From positions 11,465,529 to 11,529,528 of the forward strand of contig NC_135185.1 in assembly GCF_041146795.1 (NCBI RefSeq): DNA of 64,000 nt, given 5' to 3'. The DNA comes from Maylandia zebra. Its lineage: Eukaryota > Chordata > Actinopteri > Cichliformes > Cichlidae. This document shows positions 38,001 to 46,100 of this stretch, piece after piece. Position 1 is the first letter of the stretch. The number at the start of each line of letters is the position of its first letter. Made by a program: the position numbers and the translations under genes. Below the pieces are notes generated by a model, which saw only the letters and a list, made by a program, of their open reading frames with translations, was not told the origin of the DNA and made no database searches.

Positions 38001-40947
38001 TTTATCTCTGCAGGTTAAATTCCACTGTGGAGTGCATTCCCTACCACCTGCAGCTCTCGCCGGAAAACGCTTTACAGCTTATTCAACAGTATCCTCTATT
38101 GCACAGACCTCTACTTGTAAAATCATGAATATGTCACATAGCTGCTATCTGCCAAGTCTCGTTCTGTGATTACTTATCAGCGCACATGAAGAGAAATTCA
38201 GAAGAAGCTGTAAGTAATGCGTGTCTGATAAACCGCGAGGACGCCTTGACTTCACTGACCTCATATATGACATTGTGGCTGATTGCTCAGACAACGTCCC
38301 CACTCGTTATCTGGTGAACGACGCCTGCGTGCTCAGCGGCAAACCTCTCGTGTCAGCGAGTGCCTTACGGATGGAAGGGCAGGTAAGGCAGAAGGCAGAC
38401 CCCCGTTTTCCTCATCGGTGCAGTGGGTACAGTATGCGGTATCTTTTGTGTGTCTGCAGTTGACGGTGTATAACTACCGTGGAGGCCCCTGCTACAGATG
38501 TCTGTATCCAGTGCCTCCACCTCCAGAGACGGTGACCAACTGCTCTGATGGAGGAGTGTTAGGAGTGGGTGAGTCTTGTTCCCTCACCTTCCCAGAGGCC
38601 ACAGTCGGTGTAAATGATCGTTCTTTATAATATTTCCCGCTTGTATTGAAGTTCCAGGGATAATGGGCTGCTTCCAAGCTTTGGAAGTCCTCAAGATTGC
38701 CTCTGGACAGGGCTGTATCCTTTTTTTCTTCACCTTCTTGTTATATATAGTTTAGTTATTGTGCTTCTTTGCATCTGAGCTTTTTTGCTTAGTCACCAGA
38801 ATTGATTAACAATGAGCTGCTGAATGATAAGGAGGGGAAGGGAGATTTTTGTTTGCATTCTCTGAGTTGACTATTTATTTGCCATTGTCATGTTCTCGTG
38901 CTGGTACTGAGAGTCACGGGAGAGAATAGACGCACCCCGTCCTGCCTTCTGTATTGCATTGTTGTACTGATGCTAACATCTCCCGTGATGCGTCAGCCGG
39001 GAAAGTGTTGCACCATATTCCCAGCAAAATCCCCGAATGTTGCTATGGCTTTTAATGTACCAGTGGGAGACGTGCCAGACTCTGAACCTCTGAATCGAGC
39101 GACACGGTGCTTCTCAGAAGTAAGTAGCCTTGTTAGTAACCTTGACCGGGCGTGCCAGCTTCCTGCGGCCAGCAGCTGGTGATGTTTGACGCCCAAGATG
39201 CCAGGTTCAGGTCGATCAGGCTGCGGCCAAAGCAGGCCGGCTGTGCTGTATGTGGAGAAAACCCCAGCGTGACCCGGCTGGTGGACTATGAGGCTTTCTG
39301 TGGATCTGCTGCCACAGACAAGGTTGGTCATAAGAGAAACTCACGGAGTTCCTCATTTTCTGCAGTCACGCCCATTTACGGAGGAATGCTGGTTTTTGAA
39401 GGTTTCAAACGTGTTTCCTAAATCAACTTGATTTATATTAAAGTGACATTTTTAAAAGTGCAAATAATTATCCCTAATTCTCTGAAAATTCTCTTTTCAG
39501 TGCCGCAAACTAAACCTGCTGTCCAAAGAGCAGAGGATCACAGTGCAGGTGGGGATTATATAGTGCAGAGCGCTCGGTCATTGCGTGACTCCCTGTATTT
39601 AGTGCTGTTTATTATATGATTACTCACAATTTTCTCAGTTTTCATGCGCATTCATAAACTGATTGCATCTCGGTGCTGACCCAGCCCCAAATGGGAAATG
39701 ACTTAAAATGCGCCTGTAAATTTTCTATGGGAAAGAATAACACGTTCTCTTTGGCACCGAGCGCAGGAGCGTGGATTGCATCTGTTTATGTTTCTGCAGA
39801 ACTGCTGCTTTGAAACCCACTGAGTCATTTAGCACAGAGATGGGGATCATGATTGATTGGGGTGCAGCTGAGATTGTGCAAGAGGCTGCAGTTAGAAACA
39901 GTTTTGCTTCCTGTGAATTAAGGAAAAACTGTTAAAACGTTCATATTACTCTACAATTACGAGTCCAGGCACATGAGTAATTTTGGTTTCCCTGCTTACG
40001 TAGAAATCCACGCCTTTCCCCAAAAAGCGAAGCCGCACCTCTGTAATTGTAGCAGCTGGTAGTTTAAGTGTATTAAGGGCTGTTTTAATGTGATTCCAGG
40101 ACTATAAATCGATAATGGACAGTGAAGAGCCCCATCTCCTGTTGGATGTACGCCCTCTGGTGGAGGTGGATATATGCCACTTAGCCTCCTCTCTCAGTAT
40201 CCTTTAAGACACAAATCGTTCTGGCTGCACCATAATCGTGTATTTTCTCTTCGTGCGAGCCTCGTGTCTGTGTGGCTGTTCGCCTTACATTGCTGCCAGA
40301 TATTCCACTCTCAAGTCTGGAGGAGAGGAAGAGGGAACATCTCCAGTTACTCCGGGAGAGAATCAGCCAGCTGAAGCACCAGATGGCAGGTGACTGCCAG
40401 CCGCCAGGTAACACAGCAAAAACACCATTTAGGGTGTGTTGTTTGAAATGAACGGGCACGTACAGTCACTTGTGCATATTCAGAGGCCACTGTGTAGTCT
40501 CACACTGCTGGGCCAGAGGCTTATTTTGGACAGCTAGAAACAGGTTGTAATGGGGTTGCTATGTGAGGCCTTTTCCAAAACAAGTACAGTCAGCCTGTGC
40601 AGCTGGCCCGCTTTACAGAAATTAACATTCAAAACATTATTTTGGTGACGTTCTTTAATCAGTGAGATAAATTTAGCCTGGACTTTACTCTGTCTCGATT
40701 TTTAAATATTCACCTGCTTGTACCTGATGTTGTGTTTCAACCAATCAAACGTAATGAGTCCACCAGTCTCTCTTGACTTCTCTCTCCAGTTTACGTGATC
40801 TGCAAGCAGGGTAACGATTCTCAGAAGGCCGTGCAGATTCTGGAGAAGATGAGTGGATCAGAAGTGGACCGTGTCACCGTAAAAGACATCTGTGGGGGCC
40901 TCACGGCTTGGGCGAGGGGAATAGACTGCACTTTTCCGCAGTATTAA
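34967..40947 (+). CDS. mocs3: Adenylyltransferase and sulfurtransferase MOCS3 (UBA4), complete, 13 exons
   Basis: This cytosolic enzyme adenylates, then thiocarboxylates, the C-termini of MOCS2A (molybdopterin synthesis) and URM1 (tRNA wobble-uridine thiolation). Thirteen exons join in phase to about 459 residues (human 460). Residues 1-31 look like a short coiled coil. The E1-like domain has GCGGLG at 89-94 for ATP, zinc cysteines C222/C225 (CYRC) and C297/C300 (CAVC), and the catalytic cysteine C239 (TNCSDGG). The rhodanese domain carries the persulfide cysteine C412 ([10 protein letters not shown]) and ends TFPQY. These cysteine numbers equal the human ones, which supports every exon join. 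Three introns look minor-spliceosome type. The gene is divergent from qpct and in tandem with prkd3, whose likely promoter begins a few hundred bases after the mocs3 poly(A) signal. Confidence 0.96.
35060..36148 (+). other. mocs3 intron 1
   Basis: AT-rich non-coding sequence. No repeat family or RNA gene was recognised. Confidence 0.7.
36149..36281 (+). CDS. mocs3: mocs3 exon 2
   Basis: It encodes [18 protein letters not shown], then [24 protein letters not shown] plus one base. [12 protein letters not shown] is an E1-family signature. A second acceptor (CATCAG) 30 bases further in would give the same frame and 10 fewer residues. The longer form makes downstream cysteine numbering identical to human, so I prefer it. 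Confidence 0.8.
36354..36446 (+). CDS. mocs3: mocs3 exon 3 (ATP-binding glycine loop)
   Basis: [20 protein letters not shown] to LAAAGV, with the Rossmann glycine motif GCGGLG. Acceptor CTGCAG, donor G|GTAGGT in phase 1. Confidence 0.96.
36769..36889 (+). CDS. mocs3: mocs3 exon 4
   Basis: [20 protein letters not shown] through [13 protein letters not shown] plus two bases of an arginine codon. SNLHRQ is the E1 loop carrying the conserved arginine near ATP. Acceptor CTCCCCAG, donor GTACAG. Confidence 0.96.
38014..38088 (+). CDS. mocs3: mocs3 exon 5
   Basis: The first base completes arginine. It encodes [20 protein letters not shown], then QLIQ plus CA. The following bases, GTATCCTC, match the U12-type donor. 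Acceptor CTCTGCAG is an ordinary one. Confidence 0.92.
38089..38264 (+). other. mocs3 intron 5: U12-type intron with an apparent GT-AT border
   Basis: The donor GTATCCTC matches 7 of 8 positions of the minor-spliceosome consensus RTATCCTT. GCCTTGAC, a U12 branch-point match, has its branch adenosine at 38249. The frame can only be kept if the intron ends CTCAT at 38264, 15 bases later, giving CA|A TAT GAC (Q-Y-D, aligned with human R-Y-D). No AG acceptor in the region gives a usable frame. AT termini are known as rare variants of U12 introns. Confidence 0.6.
38265..38382 (+). CDS. mocs3: mocs3 exon 6
   Basis: One base plus 39 codons, [20 protein letters not shown] through [19 protein letters not shown], an E1-family core segment. 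Donor CAG|GTAAGG. The 3' border is secure; the 5' border depends on the unusual AT acceptor. Confidence 0.9.
38460..38568 (+). CDS. mocs3: mocs3 exon 7 (zinc CxxC and catalytic cysteine)
   Basis: [20 protein letters not shown], then [14 protein letters not shown] plus one base. CYRC gives two zinc ligands and TNCSDGG the catalytic cysteine. Acceptor TGTCTGCAG, donor G|GTGAGT. Confidence 0.96.
38652..38714 (+). CDS. mocs3: mocs3 exon 8
   Basis: Two bases complete valine, then [20 protein letters not shown] plus T. The next bases are GTATCCTTTTT, a perfect U12 donor. Confidence 0.94.
38715..39158 (+). other. mocs3 intron 8: U12-type intron
   Basis: The donor GTATCCTT matches the minor-spliceosome consensus at all eight positions. 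The branch site AACCTTGAC (adenosine at 39145) lies 13 bases before the AG at 39157-39158, the spacing expected for U12 introns. Splicing here is phase 1 and joins GQG to [11 protein letters not shown], matching the human order. Confidence 0.88.
39159..39322 (+). CDS. mocs3: mocs3 exon 9 (second zinc CxxC)
   Basis: Two bases complete serine, then [40 protein letters not shown] and GSAATDK. CAVC provides the second pair of zinc ligands. Donor AAG|GTTGGT. Confidence 0.95.
39501..39548 (+). CDS. mocs3: mocs3 exon 10
   Basis: Sixteen codons, [16 protein letters not shown], the linker between the E1-like and rhodanese domains. Acceptor CTCTTTTCAG, donor CAG|GTGGGG. Confidence 0.93.
40100..40196 (+). 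CDS. mocs3: mocs3 exon 11 (rhodanese domain start)
   Basis: [20 protein letters not shown] through [12 protein letters not shown] plus A. LLLDVRP is the rhodanese-fold signature. It is followed by GTATCCTTTAA, a U12 donor. Confidence 0.95.
40197..40299 (+). other. mocs3 intron 11: U12-type intron (103 bp)
   Basis: The donor GTATCCTT matches the consensus fully. GCCTTAC, with adenosine at 40287, lies 12 bases before the AG at 40298-40299 and resembles the U12 branch site with one base missing. Splicing in phase 1 joins A|AT into asparagine, giving [13 protein letters not shown], as expected from human. Confidence 0.82.
40300..40407 (+). CDS. mocs3: mocs3 exon 12
   Basis: Two bases complete asparagine, then [20 protein letters not shown] through [10 protein letters not shown] plus one base: the variable charged linker inside the rhodanese domain. 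Donor G|GTAACA. Confidence 0.92.
40790..40947 (+). CDS. mocs3: mocs3 exon 13 (persulfide cysteine, stop)
   Basis: [20 protein letters not shown] through [19 protein letters not shown] to PQY and TAA. CKQGND is the rhodanese active loop with the persulfide-carrying cysteine. Acceptor CTCTCTCCAG. Confidence 0.97.
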
Positions 40948-40971
40948 TGCATTTATTATGTTTTTACTGTT

Positions 40972-40977
40972 AATAAA
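40972..40977 (+). terminator. mocs3 polyadenylation signal AATAAA
   Basis: AATAAA occurs 25 bases after the mocs3 stop codon, so the 3' UTR would be very short. A TG/TTTGT-rich stretch follows, as is usual downstream of a cleavage site. Confidence 0.75.
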
Positions 40978-42844
40978 GGCTGCTTTCTGTTTGTTTCTCT
41001 GTTGTTCTTGGCTTTCTTTAAACTGAGCATCCTGATTAGAGAGAGGCTGTTTGTAATGTTCTCAAATGAAAAATCTCACAATGCAGTGGAACTGTTGGAC
41101 AATTTCCTGAAATTTGTTCTGTAATATTCCGAGTATTAGTTAAATAACATATTAGCCCTTCAAAGTTAATCTATTCATAGACAACGTCCCTTTATCTTAA
41201 GCCGAGCGCACTTTAGGTAATAAACCTCGACTTGTATGAACTCCTTCAGTGTCCCCTTGCGACTCTTGCTTCCTACTTGGGAGAGCCATTTATTACAATT
41301 CGATCCGGGTCATGTGGAGTAAAGTTTTTTTTCTTTTTTTTTCTTTTGGCATGACCAAGTTGAAATAACGGAAAAGAAAAGGCACATGCGCACTGGTTCG
41401 AGCTCGAGCGGAGGCGCCATTGCTTCACATGGTGTGTAGTTCAAGTTTTCCTCCCCACTCATGGAAAGTCAGTTATGCGGACATAATAAAAAGACTCCAA
41501 GCCCCAGCGACGGTCGCTGCTCTTTTTCTCGTCGAGCAGGGGGAGTAGTCACAGCTGGAAGGATAATAAGATGCGCATGAATTTACAATCTGGAATAAAA
41601 GATAAGAGAAAATTAATGCACGGAGCGGCTCGTCTCAGCGAGACTCGCTGCAAAACTAAAGTTAGTATGTGTGAGCTGTGGGCTGTGCCGGAGTGCTTTC
41701 TGTGTGACTTGTAACAAAGTGCAGAAGAATAAAGTTCCGACTGTGCTTCCCTCACTTGATGGAGTCGAAAAGTTTCTTCAGCCCTCTCACAATGGATCGA
41801 AAAGCGCCCTGCGCCGAGAGCGAAGGTAAAGTATCCTGTAAGAAACGTTTAACTCGACGTTTGGCTTTAACCCGACTGTACCGGGAGAGAGAGTGTTCAG
41901 CGGCCAGGCTCAGAAAGCGCAGATTCGGGGCTTGTATAACTTGTTTTGCTGGCATTCTCGGCTCGGGTTGTGTTCTGCCAGCGAGCCAATCGAAAGTGGG
42001 AGGGGAGCAGATGTTCAGAAGCCTCGGTTCCAGATGTTTGTGGGGTTTGAATCCGTACAAACACACAAGTGATGCCCTTTATCGACGTTTGCGCGTCTTG
42101 TGGCCTGCTGTTTTGGCGTTTTACGCGCTCGCGTACAGTCGCCTACTTACAACTTTCTCACAGTTAGCACAAGTCGAGAAATGTAGCGAGAAAATTTAAA
42201 ATAATTGAAATTATAGACAAGCCCCAAACTTTGGGGGCGTGCTTTGCTCCGAACCTTGCAGATAATAATAAATGACTTTATATTTGATTTGAAAAAGCTC
42301 TGAATAAAGATTTGTGACAAACGTAAAATGAAACGTCCTCTTAGTGAATCCAGCTCAGCGTCTTTACACTGTAAGAACAGCAGCTGATTCATTCATACAC
42401 CCTGAATGCTTTTCACAACTGTTTTCAGATATGAGAATGCTTCTCGTTAAAAAGTAGTGTGTGTGTGTGTGCGTGTGTGTGGTGACAGGCTTCCTGTGGT
42501 CAGAGTGGATTACTGACTTCACTAAGGAGAAGGAACAAAACTCCAGGATATGAAGTGTGTTGCTGTGATTTCACTGCAGAGGCCTGCGTATTGTTCAGAC
42601 ACTTCTCCTCCATCACCTGTCAGTCTGGTGACAGAGCTCGGGCGGTGTGAGCTCCAGCGGGTGGATAGGCTGTTAGTTTGAAAAGGACAGTATCATTTTG
42701 ACAATAAACTGACTGTTACTGATGAAGACCAAAGATTCCCCCTACCAGGAGTTCATCCACAGAAACCCAGCTGTGCTTTTTTCTGCCAGCCCTCACTGAT
42801 TCCTCCACTGTTCAGACGTTTACGTTGCAACTGGAAGAAACCCA
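40978..42844. other. Intergenic: mocs3 3' end to prkd3 start, with a probable CpG-rich prkd3 promoter
   Basis: CpG-rich sequence from about 41380 to 42150 includes CATGCGCA (NRF1-like) and GGCGCCATTG (YY1-like on the other strand), typical of vertebrate housekeeping promoters. A plausible 5' UTR donor, GAGCGAAG|GTAAAG, lies at 41825, and an acceptor, CCTCCACTGTTCAG, ends at 42815 just before the coding exon. A (GT)n repeat lies at 42457-42480. Confidence 0.5.
42457..42480. repeat. (GT)n microsatellite, interrupted
   Basis: About 12 GT units with one GC interruption. Confidence 0.9.
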
Positions 42845-43120
42845 ATGTCTGCCTCCTCTCCCCCATCCTTACCTCGAGCCTTCCTCCACTCTGTCCATCT
42901 GCACCACCCGTCCTTGCCATCCACCCCGTCTGGACCCATCTACACACGGCTGTCCAACGGCAGTCACAACGCCCCCAGCCCCACCAGCTCCCGCAGCTCT
43001 TTCCATGGGGTGTCCTTCCTGCTGCAGATCGGACTGACCAGAGAGACGGTGAACCTGGAGGCCAGTGACCTGTCGCTGTCTGCTGTGAAGGACCTGGTGT
43101 GCTCCATAGTGGATCAGAAG
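42845..43120 (+). CDS. prkd3: prkd3 first coding exon
   Basis: ATG at 42845 (A at -3 in CCCAATGT). 92 codons in phase 0, ending VCSIVDQK, then GTAGGG. A likely acceptor at 42815 makes the preceding bases 5' UTR. The minus-strand frame over the same region is a shadow. Confidence 0.94.
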
Positions 43121-46100
43121 GTAGGGACGTCTTCATTCATTCTTTATTATACTTAACAGTCTATTTTCTGTCATAAAGGACGTGCTTCACCTTCATTGTT
43201 TTCTTTAATCTCTTCTGAAATGAAGTGTATTGCACAAAAACAAGCTCGCTATCTGCAGGGAGCTTGTTTTTCACAGTGCAGCCGTGATATCAGAGGCTCA
43301 AGAGGACCAACGTGACGAAGCACCAGCATGTGTTTTGCCATCTCCTACCATATTCATCTGTTTTGGTTTTGTTTTCCAAAGCAGACATCTGCGCCATGTG
43401 GCTCCCAATGAGTCAAACGCCGCAGAAGCATGCACACAACAGTATCGACGCTCCTCCAGTTACGGTCTACTAGCGCCTGTTATTTATGCTGCTGTGTAAG
43501 GTCACTGGACACGATGCAAGTGCAAGTACAAACTCATATGCACGCGCATATATGAAGTGGTTTTGTGCCCGCTGTGCATCTCGAAGCATTTTTTTTCACA
43601 TGGTATTGGTGAAGGAGTTCAGCCTCAGCAGAAGAACCGGCTTTAAGCACAAGTATAGGTTGCATCTTTCAACAAACGAGTGCTGTGGCGCGTTTACCTC
43701 GCCTTACTTTCTATGTTCTTGTTGTTTTGTGGTGAAACTGGTCAGAAATTTATAGTCATACTGCATGTGCGTGTGTGGGCTCTTTTTATAATGTGTGAAG
43801 TAAGAATGAGGGTTAAACATTTTAATTTCCTTCATCTGAAACAACCTCATATAAGCACAGCAAAGCCGCAGTACCCCAGATGTTATGGCCGTCATGTGAA
43901 GTGGTTTTCTTGTCCATAATCATATAATAATTACAAAAAGGACAAAAATAGTATTTGGTATAAATTGGAAAGTTAAACACTGTATTTGCACAGTGAAAAA
44001 AATCGTAGTTCATATTTATCTGCTAAATGTGTGGCGTTTCTAACCATTTATAGGTGCTCTTATAGGTGCTGTACTTAACAGTTGTGAGGGATTAATAGTA
44101 TGCAAAGCCTATTGGAATAATGAAATGGCTTCTGTGTGCATGCACATGTTTAACCTCTTGCAAATAATGATGATTACTCCATTTGTGTGTGTAATTATCA
44201 TTGAGTGCATAAAAAGAGAGGGTGATTAAAAAAAGCACTTTCATCAGCCACTAGAATCTGAACATTTATGTAGGTCAGAGCCGCGCTGGTCTTTGAAGTC
44301 ATGATAATTACAATTAAAAAGGAAAAAAAAAGGAATTAGGAGCAAATTTGTGTGGAACAAATGGGAGACTGTGCGGGAGCTGTGTGCGCCGAGCCCGCGT
44401 CCTTTGCTTCGTGTTGTCCAAGTTGACATTCCAGAGGAGCAGGGTAATGTTGTTGTTCTTTACGAGGTCTGCTGATTCTCACTAGCTAGCTGGTTATGAA
44501 CAGTTCTGGTTCACAGAGCAGAAAATCTCATCGCTGCACAAATTTGCATGGATCTCGTAACATATTGGTGCAGAATGTGCAACAGGAAAAGGTGAGGAAA
44601 CACGATGCTTTAGAAACACACCTTAAAGAAAATCAGTGCAGCGCCTGCATTTTGAGTTGAGATCCAACCGAGATAAGGTCCGGCTTTATCTCTGTATCAC
44701 ATGCGTTCATTCAAAGATGGCGGGCAGTCTGATAAGATGTGCCAGGTGATTATAAAATTTATGGCCAGCAGTCATGCGAGCCTATAAACATCTGACCACG
44801 CTGTATATCTTTTCATCATAATATACTGTACATCATCACCACAGAACACATCCAGTCTGTTCATCCACATTAGTGTGCAGTGCTTCTATTAAACACTGCC
44901 AGAAGCAGTGCACTGCTTCAACTATTTCATGAAATCCAGCCATATGGCTTTGATATCAGTGGAAAATATGACTGTAGGCCTTGTGTGCTTTCAGTCCATC
45001 CCTGCCTTCTTTTCTAGAATATGCATGACAGCGGTGAGCGATACAGAGTCCGCTCATCCCGGCCAACTTTCCCAGCTGAGGATCTCTGACCTTAGCCGGT
45101 CTAGCCGTTGACAGCAGTCCCAGGATGTCTCCAGTCAGCACAACTTCAGGTGTCTGTCAGCGCGGCCGAGGCAGGAAAAAGCGTTCGACTTTATGTTGTA
45201 ATATCTGCGCGGAGATGGAGTTTGGATGGAAGCGTATTCCCCCTCTGTGGTGCCGTTTCCTCCGCTGAGAGCTGGCCTGCTTCACCAAGTGACTCACCGC
45301 TCAGCCATGCAACAAACAGGGATGCTTATCCCAACTCAGATCTGTGCAGTTCAGTGTCAGCCTTTCTGCTGTGTCAGCTGTTGTGAGCTTTCAGTGTAGA
45401 ATCTGGTTGCTTACAAACCACAGCGGATATAACATTGACGTCTTGTTAGTCGATACATTTGTATTCAAACGGCTGCACAGTCTGTCCACCTTTGTGCTGA
45501 TCATCCAGGTCTGGCCGCTGTGCCAGCAGGGCGGGATGGCAACTTGGATCCACTTTTCTTTCTCAGCGGTGTCCTTGAGCTCTTTTGTTTAGATAGCATA
45601 AAGAAGTCGATGCCCTACTGTCTGCTGTCTGAGCCAGGGTTTTTTCCCTTTAGACAGCCAGCTCCTATCTCCCACTGACCGGCTTGATTAGTAAACCAGG
45701 ACTTAATGAGTCCCACTAACAGAATATCTTTTGAATTATTGCTGTTATTACAGGTTGTTGTGAAGGTTTTATGTGATCTGCCTCTTTAGACACACATATT
45801 GTCTCTAATCGGTACGTTATGTGCTTTAATATTTAAGATAGAAAAATGCTTGCAGCGCATCGCTCTGCACAAACACTCTTCTGCTGCAGTTGCTCTAGGA
45901 GGGTATCGTGAAATCTGCAGTCACATTCCTTTGGTATCTCCTTAAAGCTTGTGATCATAACTTAAGGATGAAAAACTTGTTTTCTGATCAGCAGAGTGCT
46001 TTACTTTGCTATAGTTTTCCTTTTGAGCTCACTTTTATCTGGAATATACTGTATTTCTAGTCCAGCTGTGGCTCTGAATCATGCCTCAAAGGTTAATATT

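Noticed and set aside
38089..38240. Conventional splicing of mocs3 exon 5 to an AG at 38238-38239, via GT at 38117 or the GTAAGT at 38210
   Set aside because: Phases do not match: the 38117 donor is phase 0, while the exon from 38240 needs phase 1. The GTAAGT at 38210 would leave an intron of only about 30 bases.
41756..42199. 147-codon plus-strand frame in the CpG-rich region before prkd3
   Set aside because: It more likely spans a 5' UTR exon and its intron: a good donor occurs after about 23 codons, and the peptide does not resemble the PKD N-terminus.
42753..43136. 127-codon minus-strand frame
   Set aside because: Antisense shadow of the first coding exon of prkd3.
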